A stretch of DNA of 41,779 nucleotides from Brachionus koreanus (Eukaryota; Rotifera; Eurotatoria; Ploima; Brachionidae). The notes below the pieces were generated by a model. That model had not been told where the DNA came from and ran no database searches. It was given only the letters and a program-made list of their open reading frames with translations. This document shows, one piece after another, positions 31,201 to 41,779 of this stretch (position 1 is its first letter; each line of letters begins with the position of its first letter). The position numbers and the translations under genes are program-made. The stretch spans positions 1 through 41,779 of the forward strand of contig PJRA01000475.1 in assembly GCA_016987375.1 (NCBI GenBank), read 5' to 3'.

Positions 31201-34200
31201 TTTAAAAAATAAATAAAGGTTAACAGATATTATATTAATTTAAATAGGATGTAACAAATAAAATAAGATTTAGATTCTAATTTTTGAAAAAAAATAATTT
31301 CTTTAATTTAGAAAAAAAAATTAGCTTGAATTTTCAAGTTCAAAATAATTTTATTTAATTATGCTTTCTAATTCACAAAGATATCTAATCATGATAGGAA
31401 TCCTTATAAGTCTTTTTTTTTTTTAAAATATCTTAAAAATTATGATTTTTATCTGACTATTAGTTTGGAATAAAAAAAGTTATCAGCTTCTTAGTAAATT
31501 CATTAATTATTTTTCACATGGACTGCCGAAACTGTGTTCTTAAATTATTACTTTTTTAGTTACTTATTTAAAATTTATTTTTTTGTTGCCTGATTTACTA
31601 ACATTAGATTTACCTATTTGTTTTAAAAAAAATTCAATAAATTCAATGATAAAATTTTAGGACATATTCTAGCTAAATAAATATTATTAATGTTGTTTTA
31701 ATTTTAATTAAATAATTGTGAACAATGGCGTTTTGACGTCTTGTTTGTTTGTGACGCAAAATATCTAGTAATAAAATAATAAACTTCCTTTCTAAAAATG
31801 CATTTCATTTTTATTAAAACCCCTAATTTCGTCATTAATAAATTTATATATATCTAATTTAAGAGAATAATAATTAAAATAAAATAAAAGAGTCCTATGA
31901 CTTATTATTAATATTTGATTTTAATTTCAAGCTTGGATTTTCGAGTCAGGTATGTCTAAAATAAAAATTTGAATATTATTTAAATATTTACTTAGAAACA
32001 GAATATCCCTATAAGTTATTTACTTAATTTGAAAAGAAGAAAAATTAATTTTTGATGAAAATTAAATAAAAAATTTGATTTTAAATTAGAAGCTCAAAAA
32101 ATCTTAAAACCTAAAAATCAAATAAGATATTTAAAGTGTAACCTTAAATTGCTAGTCAAGTCATAATAATAGTCTTCATCATTTTCATAATCGTTATCAT
32201 CATCATCATCATCATCACAATCTTCATCTATTTCGTTTAAATAATTTGATGATTCATATTCACTATTTGTCGTTGTTGTTTTTACACAATAACTATCATT
32301 TGAACTATCAACACGATTTTCTTTATCACTGTCTTGTTTAAATGCAACAATTTTTTTTGGCTGTTTTGACAATTGAGATTTTTTATCTTTGCTTGCTAGA
32401 GAAGATGTTGAACTTGTACCACTCAATTTTTCATTTAAATTATTAAACTTATTTCTAAATAAATAATTTGATACAAAACTACTTTTATTTTTACTTAAAT
32501 CTTTATTTGAATTTGTTGATTTAAATGAATTAGTTGTTGTTGTTGATACGGACGAATTTACCGAATTAGCAGATGGATTTTTTTTTTGTCTGTTTTTATC
32601 ATCATTTAATCGAGATTTAAAATTACGCTGCTCAATCGGAGGCAATGGTAAAATTTGTTCATTTTTAAGATAAAAATTTGAATTTTTAATTTGATAAATC
32701 ATTATCGGACAATTCAAATTAGGTTTCTGACCAGCAACCGAATAGCTGTAAGTGTGTACAAATGGTTGTTTGTCTTTTATTAGCTCATTTTTCATTTGAT
32801 TTATGGTGTTCAAATGAGATTGGGAATTTTTTAAAGAAGTTCGATACGATTTAAATTCTTGACCAGATTCGTTTAAATTAGCCGATAAATCAGGTGTTTT
32901 TTTTTCTCTTAAAGACATTGGCCTTGATCCAGTAAATGTCATATAATGATATCGATTAATTACAGGGCTTGACACTCTAAGAAAACGACTGACAGATTGT
33001 TGAGTTTTGGGTGGCGACGATGAGCGCTTCATTTTAATGTCATTATATATTTATTTATGACTACCAACTGAGTATTTCTATGTAAATGATCTAGACTAAG
33101 AAGACTTAAACGTATCGAATCTAATTCAAGTTAATTAGAAGTATATTCAAATTTTCTATAATTCTTTTTATTAAGTGAAAGGTAACAAAACAAAGAAGTT
33201 GTCAAGGAGACTTGAATATATACATATTTTTTTTTTATTTGTATTAACAAAGAAAAAAAAATACAACAAAATTTAAATTCTGTCATTTAGAATTTCTGGT
33301 CGTATTAGAGTAAAAAAAAGAAAAACATACAAACCTTTTAGGCATAATAACATTTGAGAGTTTGTTTGCTTTTTGAGAGCTTGTTTCTTGGCTCGACTCA
33401 ATAATGGTATGAATTTTAATGTTATTTGTTGTTGACGCTTGTTCTGGTTTTGCACGATTATATGCATTAAAAATAGAACTTGTTTCATTGTAGCTTTTGA
33501 ATTTTTGATCAATTTCTGTTGGTCCGGTGATTGTCAAAGATTTCAAAGAAGCATTAGAATCGTTAGGTGATTCTAAAATATTATTATTTATATTGTCGGT
33601 TTTGTTCTCTTCATATTGATTTAGTTTAAGTTTAACATTTAAATCAGACACTTCTTTTTTTAAGCATTCTTAAATTTCAAATAAAGTAAATTAAAACCTA
33701 AGAATTAATGCTTTTAAAAATAATGAGAAAATTTCTAAATCTTAAGATTATTTTTAAATTAATTTAAAATAGTCTAAAATTAAATCTACTTTATTAATTC
33801 GGTTCATAACATTGCTATATGTATTCTATTTTCTATTTTACATTTTAAGCAGTAGAAAAATTTAAGCTTATTAAATAAAGAGGGGCGATATTTAATTATT
33901 TTAATGTCATAATTTAAAAAAGGAATTTATAATGATAAAAAATTTAATAAGAAGTTGTGAATTTTGGGCTTTGCTTATTTTAAAAAATCAAATAGACTCA
34001 CAAATTTTGTAAAAATTGAACCTGAGATTGCCGCAGCTTTTATAATTAAAATTAGAAAAAAAAATTCTATTTTTCCAACAGCCAGAGATTTTTTAACATC
34101 AAAATTAAATTTTTTTATGTTTTTTTTTTTAATTCAGTTTGATTGAATGATTTATTAAATTAGTAGTTAAATGTTTAAAAATAAAAATCAAAAAATATTG

Positions 34201-36505
34201 ATAAAGAAAAAAAATAATCTTAAAACTTTTTCTAAATAATTAATTTTCAAAATTAATAAAACCAAAAAATTTAAAATGAATTTTTTATTTCTCTCTGGAT
34301 GCTAAAATTCTTTTAGTTTATTATTAATATAAAGAAAAATATTTATTAAAAATAAAGTGTTTATAAAATGCTGTTTTAAACACTAAAAAAATAATTTTTA
34401 AATAGATTTTATTCTTTTTTTAATGATTGATTATAAATTTTTGTTTTTATAAAGAAAAATTTAATACATAGTTTAAGATAGTTAGATATATTAACACTTA
34501 AGTACAAGCTTTTCTTTCTTTAGCAATGAAAAAATATTTTTGTTATTTTTACTGAAAGAAAGCAACCATAGCGAAACTGCATCTAATATATAATATCCTG
34601 TTAATATTTTGTCTGCATAATATCTTATTTTTCATTCTTTTAAATTTAAAACATAAACCATTTCTTATTTACATTAAATATTTTTTGCATTTTCTAAAAA
34701 TATTTAATCTAAAGAAAATTACTCTTTGAAAATTTAACAAAATTAGTTAGTTAATAAAATGAATAAAATAATTCATTTTTAAGGATATTTTTAATATATT
34801 TATTATTATATTTTTTTGAATTTATTTTGTAAATTTTAAAAAAATTGACAGCTAAACTTCAAATCATGCTTAACTTAATATGGATTTTAACATTCTAACT
34901 TTTATTCATCACTTAAAAATAGAAGTAAAATGCTTCTATTAAAAATTAAATTAGTCTTATGAAAAATGGATAAAGTAAAAATTTTCAATTATTATTTAAA
35001 AAAATTATTATTTTTATTAAACAAAATTCTACCTTGATTTAATAAATATTCTGGCGTTTGAGCAATTTGATTATCCTCTGGACTAGAAATCGCATCATTT
35101 CTACTTATTTGATTTAATTGTTCAATCGGTGGCTTACTACTAATCACTGTTGTATTTTGTTTACTATTTTGAATTAAATTTTGTCTTCTTTGTAACAAAT
35201 TAGTTATTGTCTCTCGATGCTTAGATTTTTGCTTATTAATTAAATCTTGTAAATTTTTTAATCTGTTCTGACTTTGTTGAAGTAATTTTTGTTGTTTTTC
35301 TTTAAGTTTTTCTTCTTCTTCTGAATTAGAACTTGGTTGACTTTGACCACTGTTAATTTTGACATTACTATTATTATTATTACTAATACTATTGTTATTA
35401 TTATTAATAGTTGATTTAAATTGATTTAGAGCAACAAATTGATTTCGATTAACAGTTACAGCTAAATTGTTATCAAACGAATCACTCTTAAATCTTGTAT
35501 CTATTCTAATTAGATTGGAAAAATTATTTTTATTATCGTAAGGCTTGGCCATGTGACGTACGGTCTCATGATTTGATTCCAAGTGTTTAGTTCGACTTGG
35601 GTTAACAATTCTTATGGTATTCAAATGATCGGACGAGTTCGATCGAGAGCTTAATAGAGTGCCACCGGTCGATTGATTACGCGATGATATAGATGAACTT
35701 GACGTGTTAAATAGATTGAGTTTGGCATTTAAAGTTGTCTTTTGGCTTGGCGGCTTTGTTTCGATTACTTTAAGACTTTCGTAGAAAGCATCACGTGCTT
35801 TTTTCGAATCAAGCATGGACACACTTGCTTCAGCTTGTTGATTGCTAGTTGGCTGTCGATGCACCGGATTGAACGAAGAATTTGAAGAGGATGAGGACGA
35901 GGTCGCTTCGTTTTGAAGCGAATTAACCGAACCAATTTCAACTTGTGGATGTGAGCTATTTCTAACAACTTGTGGTCGCATGAACACATTGTTCAAAATT
36001 GGATGACTATTTTGTTTGTTCGAATTGAGGCGTACAAACGACGCCGGATCAAAATACTTGTGACTTTTGTCAGTTGGCGATTTTTGAATATTCACTTTTG
36101 TTTGATTCATTGTTCGAATTTTTTCGTTAACATTCGAAAACAAATGATTTATTGAAACATCTTTTTTTTTTTTATTTTATTAAAATAAAATAATTAGAAA
36201 AAAATTTTTCTTAATTTTAAATAAATGATAATTAATTTTTTAATTGTTTTTAAAAATATTTTTATTTGATATTTAAAGTAGTGTGATTAGGGAAAAAAGA
36301 AATAAATTTTTTTTTTACTTTTATTAGTTGATGGCGTGATAAACGGGTAATTAGTGCTCGAAAATGGATTGTTGTAATTGCTGGTTGAATATTTGCTTGA
36401 GTCATTTTGGTTATCGACTGAATAAGAAAGCGTTCGGTTTACTTTACTAATTCTATCATTAATTAATTGTTCATGAAGCTTAGACTTATTATAATTTAGA
36501 TGCAT
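28286..36505 (-). CDS. TTLL4: TTLL4-like tubulin polyglutamylase (nine exons, 1495 residues predicted)
   Basis: Exons, 5' to 3': 36505-36319, 36160-35033, 33668-33331, 33026-32143, 31067-30257, 30185-29974, 29324-29103, 29027-28658, 28621-28286. All eight joins agree in phase. The ATP-grasp ligase core adds glutamate to tubulin tails: WIGVWGSHMK, NHFPGSFQIGRKDRLCRN, WILKP-PASARGQGIRV, KFDLRIYVYVTSYDPLR, FMHLTNYS, HELFGFDVILDENLKPWIVE and VNISPSLHSSSPLD. The C-terminal LTPDDLRILIESEDE and RVFPS are typical of TTLL4 rather than TTLL5. The N-terminal two thirds are disordered (Ser/Asn-rich), with a coiled coil at about 340-395 and an acidic run at about 820-845. The first three exons are less certain: the fourth has its own ATG at 33032 and could be the true start. 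Confidence 0.85.
29715..29850 (-). repeat. Repeat copy B plus a diverged mirror copy (foldback element)
   Basis: 29715-29776 is the near-perfect inverted copy of 27810-27870. At about 29815-29850 a diverged version returns in the opposite direction (TTTGGGGTGGTAAATGTTCT against TTTGAGGTGGCTCATGTCCT). So 29715-29850 forms a palindrome of a MITE-like family with at least two copies in this window. It lies in the intron between TTLL4 exons 29974-30185 and 29103-29324. Confidence 0.65.
31068..32142 (-). other. Intron of the TTLL4-like gene between the acidic exons
   Basis: The donor is GTTACA after TTTAAG (32143) and the acceptor AACAAG before TGTTAACG. Phase 2 plus one base rebuilds a Ser codon, joining two acidic, Asp-rich stretches. 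It contains no coding or repeat signal I recognise. Confidence 0.55.
33669..35032 (-). other. Intron of the TTLL4-like gene (N-terminal region)
   Basis: The donor is GTAGAA after AATCAAG and the acceptor TTTAAG before AATGC. The rebuilt codon is Glu. It is AT-rich throughout. An open stretch on the + strand at 33964-34146 is low complexity and not supported. Confidence 0.55.
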
Positions 36506-37743
36506 TTTAGATATTATTACATTCGAGAGCCGTTTGATTAAGTAAAAAATCTCGTAGTCATTGGTTTCTAGAAAAAATTAATAAAAATATTTTCTTTTGT
36601 TTTTTTTATCCAAGAAAATTTTTGTCAAATAGAAAAATCCAACTGACCTGATAATGGTGTATGTGTTTAAGAAAATATTTATGTTTTTTTAACAGAATGA
36701 AATATGCAACTAAAAATAACACTCAATATTTGATTGTTGCTGCTGAAACATTACCTCAGTTGTTTTTAACTCAGTGTATTACTATTCTGTTCGCACTCGA
36801 TAGGTCTATGAGCTTAGCTGGTAACTTTGTAAATTAAAAATGCTTAGCAACAATTATAAAAATAATAGAAAAACTTGATATTTATGTTTATAATTTAAAC
36901 AAATTTATTCTTATGAAACAGAATAAAAATAAAATAATCTAAAATTTAAATAAAATAGCTTTAGATTTTTTCTTTATTAAATATAAGAAATGAAATATTT
37001 AAATTAAAAGAAAAACTAAGGTTTACTTAGCTTTATTTTAGGTTAAACGCTCTCTAAAGGTCCAATTTTTTAAACCCCAAGTGAAAAATAATAAATTATT
37101 TAATTATATATTTTTTTAGTCTAAATTAATTAATTAATTCACAAGACTAATATAAAAAAAAGTGATTTAAAAAAATAAAACTTGTGATATATTATAAATT
37201 TAGTCACAATGTCAAGGACTGAGAGATCGATCTTAACAAAAAAAGAGAAGATTTTTTTTAATTTCATTTTTCAGTTCAAATTAAACTTAATTTTTTGGCA
37301 AAATTTTGCTTTTTCTATTTTGGTCTAAAAAAAAATTTTTACAAGCAACAAGGTAAGAAAATAAAGTAAATTAATTAAAATATTCTTTATTTTCGTAAGT
37401 TTTTATAAAAATTATTTTTACTATCTGTTGAGTTTTAATTTTAATCAATTTGATCTATATCATTTTATTCTGGATTAGACTTGGCTTGAAAAGAATGAAT
37501 GTAACCTAGATTTTTATTCTATTAAAGAATATTAACAATTTTTTTTGCTTCAAAATAAAAAACTCTATTGGTGTGAAGAAAAAATAATAAATTTATAAGA
37601 CTAGAAATAATTTTTATTTTATTTAAAAAAAAATCATAAATAAATTCTCTAATTTAAATAATAAAATATATAATTGAGGAAAATAGTTTGTCAGAACCTT
37701 TTGCTACTATATTGGCGTATTTTTCTGCGCTATCATGCTATCA
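36506..37743. other. 5' flank of the TTLL4-like gene, gene-free
   Basis: AT-rich. The first few hundred bases should hold the promoter and leader of the minus-strand TTLL4-like gene. A less AT-rich stretch at about 36720-36830 has no coding signal. Nothing else recognised. Confidence 0.4.
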
Positions 37744-38620
37744 GGTTCAGTGTTGGACCTTCTTCTTTTTCTTATTTTTGTAAATGACCTTCCTTTTCTT
37801 TTAAAGAAATTTACTATTAAGATGTTCGCAGATGACACAACCATTAGTCATTCTGAAAAGGACTTAGAGACTGTATTTTTCTAAGCTAATTTTCAATTGT
37901 CTTTAATTATTTTAAAAGATTGGTGTTTTTACAATAAGGTCGATAAAAACTGGTCGAAAACGTTTTGTATGATTTTTACTAAACGAAATATTATTGCTCC
38001 TGAAACAATACACTTATGTGAAATAGAAATAATAGTTGTCAAAGAAATCAGTCTTTTAGGTTTTATATAATTAACCCTTTTCTATCCTAGCGGATAATGG
38101 GGAGGCGCTCATCTCCTTTTCAAGTACTTTTCTGATCTGGCACAGAGGCTACTGCATCGAATTGATCATCCACACTGCAATTATTACCCAGTCAAAACCG
38201 GTTCCCCATTTTTTGATGAAAGGGGCTTAAAACTCTTTTGTGTTATTTTTCTTAAGAGACAATAATTAAACTGGCTAAAAAATATTATTTTTCTATTTTT
38301 AAATTGTATAAGTTCAAATTTGAATCGAAAAAATTTAATGATGTTAATAATTTTTTGGAAAAATATGGGTTATATGCTTTTCAACATAGATTTTTAGAAA
38401 GAATGTTATCAATCTCTTTTAAGTCTTTATTATATCATAACTCGCCTGAGAATTTAAAAAATTGATTTCTTAAAAATGAATGACTCGACAAATTTAAGTT
38501 ACAATTTTAGGAATAAACCGGATTGAACCAATGGTAAAAAAGAACAGTGGAGAAAAAAATTTGGATTTTTTATTCAAAATTGATTAATAGTTTTGTGATC
38601 AAAGTGTTAATCAGTCGATT
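37744..38620 (+). pseudogene. LINE reverse-transcriptase remnant
   Basis: From 37744 the frame reads GSVLDLLLFLIFVNDLP, then KMFADDTTISHSEKDLE (FADD is the catalytic box), a stop, and LKDWCFYNKVDKNWSKTF, EISLLGFI. After an unrelated patch (about 38075-38250), at about 38350-38620 the C-terminal block returns as YAFQHRFLERMLSISFKSL, SPENLKN and FYSKLINSF. Order and motifs fit a Jockey/CR1-type non-LTR retrotransposon. Stops and frameshifts show it is dead. Confidence 0.75.
38075..38250. repeat. GC-richer patch interrupting the LINE remnant
   Basis: About 175 bases (from CCCTTTTCTATCCTAGCGG to AAAGGGGCTTAAAAC) differ sharply in composition from their flanks and separate two recognisable parts of the LINE protein. 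They look like a later insertion of another repeat. CCCTTTTC near the start faces GAAAGGGG near the end, a short imperfect inverted match. No coding sense was found. Confidence 0.4.
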
Positions 38621-38931
38621 ACGATAAGGGCACGAGCATGTTGATTAACATTGAAAATTGAAAAATTAAAAAAAAAAAAATTTCTCTATTTGTCATTAGT
38701 TCGATAAGTTTCGACTATTTCTTAAATTACACCTTGATTCATTTTTCACAAGTCTTTTTTTTTAATTCTTAGACTGTTTATAATAGAATTTATGAAAATT
38801 TGCTAAATTTTCAGCTTTTCAAGTACTTTTTTTTTATTAAGATAATCTTTATTAATAAAAAAATAATAATATAATTATATTTAGAATTTTTATTTTAAGC
38901 TATAAAATGTTCCTTTTCTATTAATGAAATA
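38621..38931. other. AT-rich 3' flank of the metalloproteinase gene
   Basis: No coding signal. A minus-strand AATAAA at 38889-38894 lies about 40 bases beyond the metalloproteinase stop and is a suitable poly-A signal. Confidence 0.45.
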
Positions 38932-41162
38932 TTATGGCATGCATGCAAACCAACCTCGATGCTTAATTTTTGGAAAATCTTTCTCGACTGAGTTTAGTCT
39001 CAAGTCGAATTTGTAAACCCTTGTTAGAAGATAAATTTAATTCTTTTTTTTTTTTAATTTAATTGATTACCAATTGTCCTTAAAAAAATAAATATAGTCA
39101 TCAGTGTCGAGTGATGATTCAATCCACCATGGTATACCAGGAAAAACTTCAACTAAATTATCGGGATAAGGCTCGCTTAAACGAAGCGTTACTAAATTTA
39201 AATTGTACGCAAATGAGCCCCTGAGAACATAAATATCTCCATTCTTGTTTACCGCAGTGTACGCATTGTTTGGAAAGAGTGGGTCTCTGATGTATCGTGG
39301 ATAGCCATGTAACAACATTTTCTGATGATTGTAAGCAAAAACTCGTTTTCCTTTTAGAAACCATGTCACATTGTTGAATATGAAACCGCCTCGAAATGAT
39401 GCTATCATATCCTGATATGTTGAATAAAGTGGTATTGTATCCCATTTGTGTTTTTTTATTTCATATCTCCACAATAGACCACGATTTTTTCTATTATTTA
39501 TTATGGCATATAAATAATTTTTTGACAAATCTTAAGATTAAAATAAAATTAATATATATTTACAATTTTTTTGAAATGATTTGATTAATTATATTAAAGA
39601 CATTGATTAAAGGGTTTAAATTTTGGAACAAAAAAAAAATAAAAAAGATTTAAAATTGAAGTCAAAAACTTGTTCTGCACAATTAATCATATGCTATAGC
39701 AAAAACGATTCTAATAGTATAAACAAAATTTGTATCCCCTTAATTTAGAATGTTCAACATCTCTGCAAACTCTTTGCAAAACACAATAAGCATTGAGAAT
39801 TAATGCTAGTTAATTTGAATTCTCTATTAAGAGAAAAAAATTATTTAAAAATTTAATACCATAAAAAACTGCATCTATTTCGGTCGTACAAGGATCATAC
39901 AGTCTATAATTAAATTTTACAGGCTTCTTAGTAATCTTTGTCGATTTTGTTGATGATTTAGTGGTTGTGATCCTTTCACTTAAATCTAACAATAAAAATT
40001 TTAATTTAAAAAAATAGAAAAAAAATTCAAAAATTATAACTGTATAATTCTCTAATTTGTTTTCGATCAATATCAGGTAGTGTAAAATCAGGAATGAAGC
40101 CAGGATAGAATTTGTTCATTAAAGAACCTTTTTCAGAACTATGTTGAAGACCAAGTGCATGTCCTATTTCATGTGCAGCAACATATCTTAAATTGTAACC
40201 TTCTGTTGAATTTTCTGTAAAAAGTTTTTTATTATAAAAGTGTATTCGTCCATCTACGGGAAAAAATGCATGAGCTAACTCTTCGACTATAATTTAAACC
40301 AAATGATAAATAAATTGAAAATTAAAAGAAAAAAATTCAACCTGTATCATCAAAAGGAAATCCGTCCGAATGATCTCTTTTTATTTATTTTTAAATATTT
40401 TTTAAGTTAAATAAAAAATAAATTATTTTTTTTTCAAAATTTTTTACTTGGGAACAAAATCAATTTCAATATCAGCAGAAGTATTTTTGGTCTCAGTGAA
40501 AATAAATTCTGTTGCTTGTTGCCAATAGTCAAAAGCTTGTCGAATAGCAATCCTAAATGATTAGATAGTTTTAAGTATATGGAAAAAAAATTAATTAAAT
40601 ACTTTGTGTATTCTTTTAGACTCTTATCCAGAGTAATGATTTTATAGCTTAATTTATTTTTTCCCCATTTAAAATCAAGATCATCAAAATATCTTTTTAC
40701 TCGCGGAACAGTACTATGAACCGTAATGTCTGGATTAGCACAACTTGGTGATTTCATTTTAAGCAAAGTTTGTTCATCTAGTTTTCCGGTAACATTCAAA
40801 TGATGCAATTTTTGAAAAAGAGTTACCATATTTTTAACTTCGTCGGCAATTAAAACTGGTGATGCCTGAGCTTCAGAAAAAACACGTTGTCTTGACACCA
40901 TTCCAAGTCCATATCCATTTTTTTCCAAAAATTTCTTTTTTTTTAAAAGAATATTTACAAATAATTAAAAAAAAATAATTTTTCATACTAAAGGGTCAAA
41001 TGACTGCTTTGTTTTGACTGTAGATTTTGGAGTTGTAAAAACGATTGGAATTACCTTAGTTGTATGAATTTTTTTTTTATATTTCCATTTTAAATACTGA
41101 TTAACAGAGAATGAATCAATAACTAATGATACAACAATTAGAATAGTAAAAATTCTAAGCAT
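38932..41162 (-). CDS. Matrix metalloproteinase with hemopexin domain (eight exons, 521 residues predicted)
   Basis: Exons: 41162-40989, 40934-40603, 40552-40448, 40376-40342, 40286-40041, 39985-39860, 39530-39071, 39019-38932; all phases agree. Residues 1 to about 20 are a signal peptide (IFTILIVVSLVI). The prodomain starts KFLEKNGYG, has a Cys-switch variant SPSCANPDI (Cys 123), then a furin-type RVKR (136-139). The catalytic domain has LAHAFFPVDGRIHF, zinc site HEIGHALGLQH (His 254, 258, 264; Glu 255) and a Met-turn SLMNKFYPG. A Thr/Lys/Ser linker leads to a hemopexin domain from YDPCTTEIDAVFYD to KHRGWFACMP, with its closing Cys pair. It should be a secreted zinc endopeptidase acting on extracellular matrix. 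No transmembrane anchor is seen. A 35-nt exon is included; it carries DHSDGFPFDD. Confidence 0.88.
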
Positions 41163-41603
41163 TTTGGTTTTTCAATTGTTAATTTGAAAAGATATTTAAT
41201 CTTTCTTTGTTTAATTGTTTTTCTGAAATTTGATAAGATCATTTCTTATCTTTCAAAAAGCTAAATTCTAATTTATTAATTATTTAAATTTTGTTAAATA
41301 AATATTATCATCTTCTAAATTTTGTATGAAGTTTTTCAAAAAATCTCTACAAATGATTTTTATTTTGGTTAATTTTTAATGTTGAAAATTATATCAGGTG
41401 CTTTTTTAAAATTAAAAATCTAAATTTGGCAAAAATGACAGGAAAAACAATAAAAATTTTGATTTAAAATTAATCGTAGAAAAATTATGTGCTTAATGTA
41501 GAGTAAAATTAATTAAAAATTTTTATTTTGTTTCCAAGCAACTGTCTTCTTTTTTTTTAATTTACCTGTAATTTTTCATCTTGAAAATAAATTTGAAAGA
41601 AAA
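41163..41603. promoter_or_regulatory. Divergent intergenic region
   Basis: These 441 AT-rich bases lie between the metalloproteinase start (minus) and a new + strand gene, so they must hold both promoters unless an upstream non-coding exon exists. No distinct motif stands out. Confidence 0.35.
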
Positions 41604-41779
41604 ATGTATAGAAGAAATTTTTATAATGAAGACACTGATGATGAAAAATCAGACAAAAGTAATGAAAGATCAGACAATAGTGAGGAAGAATCAGACTATG
41701 ATGAATCTGATCGTGGTGCAATTGGTGTTGATTCAGACATTTCTAATGTTTTAGAAAATTTATCTATTTCGGATAAGAG
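41604..41779 (+). CDS. Start of a Ser/Asp/Glu-rich protein, cut by the window edge
   Basis: It opens ATG TAT AGA AGA (MYRRNFYNEDTDDEK) and stays open for 58 codons to the end of the window. It is dominated by Ser, Asp, Glu and Asn (SDKSNERSDNSEEESDYDES). Such acidic leaders occur in nuclear proteins and also in some transposases; the available part does not tell which. No stop or intron is reached. Confidence 0.5.
   Translation, partial: MYRRNFYNEDTDDEKSDKSNERSDNSEEESDYDESDRGAIGVDSDISNVLENLSISDK

Noticed and set aside
33964..34146. Open frame of 60 codons on the + strand inside a TTLL4 intron
   Set aside because: Low complexity, no motif, and opposite to a well-supported gene model.
1..41779. 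CRISPR array, bacterial operon, or plasmid-type features
   Set aside because: No regularly spaced direct repeats; genes have spliceosomal introns, animal domain types and LINE debris, so prokaryotic interpretations of the SecA core do not fit.

Overview
The window looks like nuclear DNA of a small, very AT-rich invertebrate. Its genes have GT-AG introns. Two are recognisably animal genes: a TTLL4-type tubulin glutamylase and a hemopexin-type matrix metalloproteinase. Short TTAGGG-type telomere-like tracts are present, and the spaces between genes are full of decayed transposons. A monogonont rotifer of the Brachionus type is my best guess, from the AT bias, the transposase types and the giant SecA-like gene, but the sequence does not prove it.

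Layout. Positions 1-4511 are gene-poor: a broken DDE transposase in a foldback arrangement, two telomere-like tracts, a LINE-type 3' tail and a tRNA-derived SINE-like repeat. Positions 4512-23716 (+) hold one giant gene. I assembled it from five exons whose splice phases all agree (4512-6145, 7793-8034, 9317-9418, 10012-12014, 13166-23716), predicting 4843 residues. Its order is leucine-rich repeats, a long helical region, a SecA-type translocase motor core, a TPR-like stretch, a glycine-rich hydrophobic segment, and a C-terminal domain resembling an OTU/papain-like cysteine protease with its halves in swapped order. Its introns carry transposase, LINE and foldback-element debris.

Positions 23717-28285 hold a possible 37-residue Cys-rich microprotein (24913-25026, -), a compact 126-nt cluster of hairpins standing out from AT-rich surroundings (25273-25398), and a broken retrotransposon gag (26482-27255). 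Positions 28286-36505 (-) are the TTLL4-like gene in nine phase-consistent exons (1495 residues predicted). A LINE reverse-transcriptase remnant follows (37744-38620, +). Positions 38932-41162 (-) are an eight-exon matrix metalloproteinase (521 residues predicted). At 41604 a Ser/Asp/Glu-rich gene starts on the + strand, divergent from the metalloproteinase, and leaves the window.

The TTLL4 and metalloproteinase genes are ordinary animal genes (ciliary or axonemal tubulin modification; extracellular matrix turnover). The most unusual object is the giant gene: a bacterial-type SecA motor inside an intron-containing animal gene, fused to a recognition-type LRR end and a possible protease end. 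This suggests a large self-contained motor or effector protein. Its function is unknown and is inferred only from domain types.
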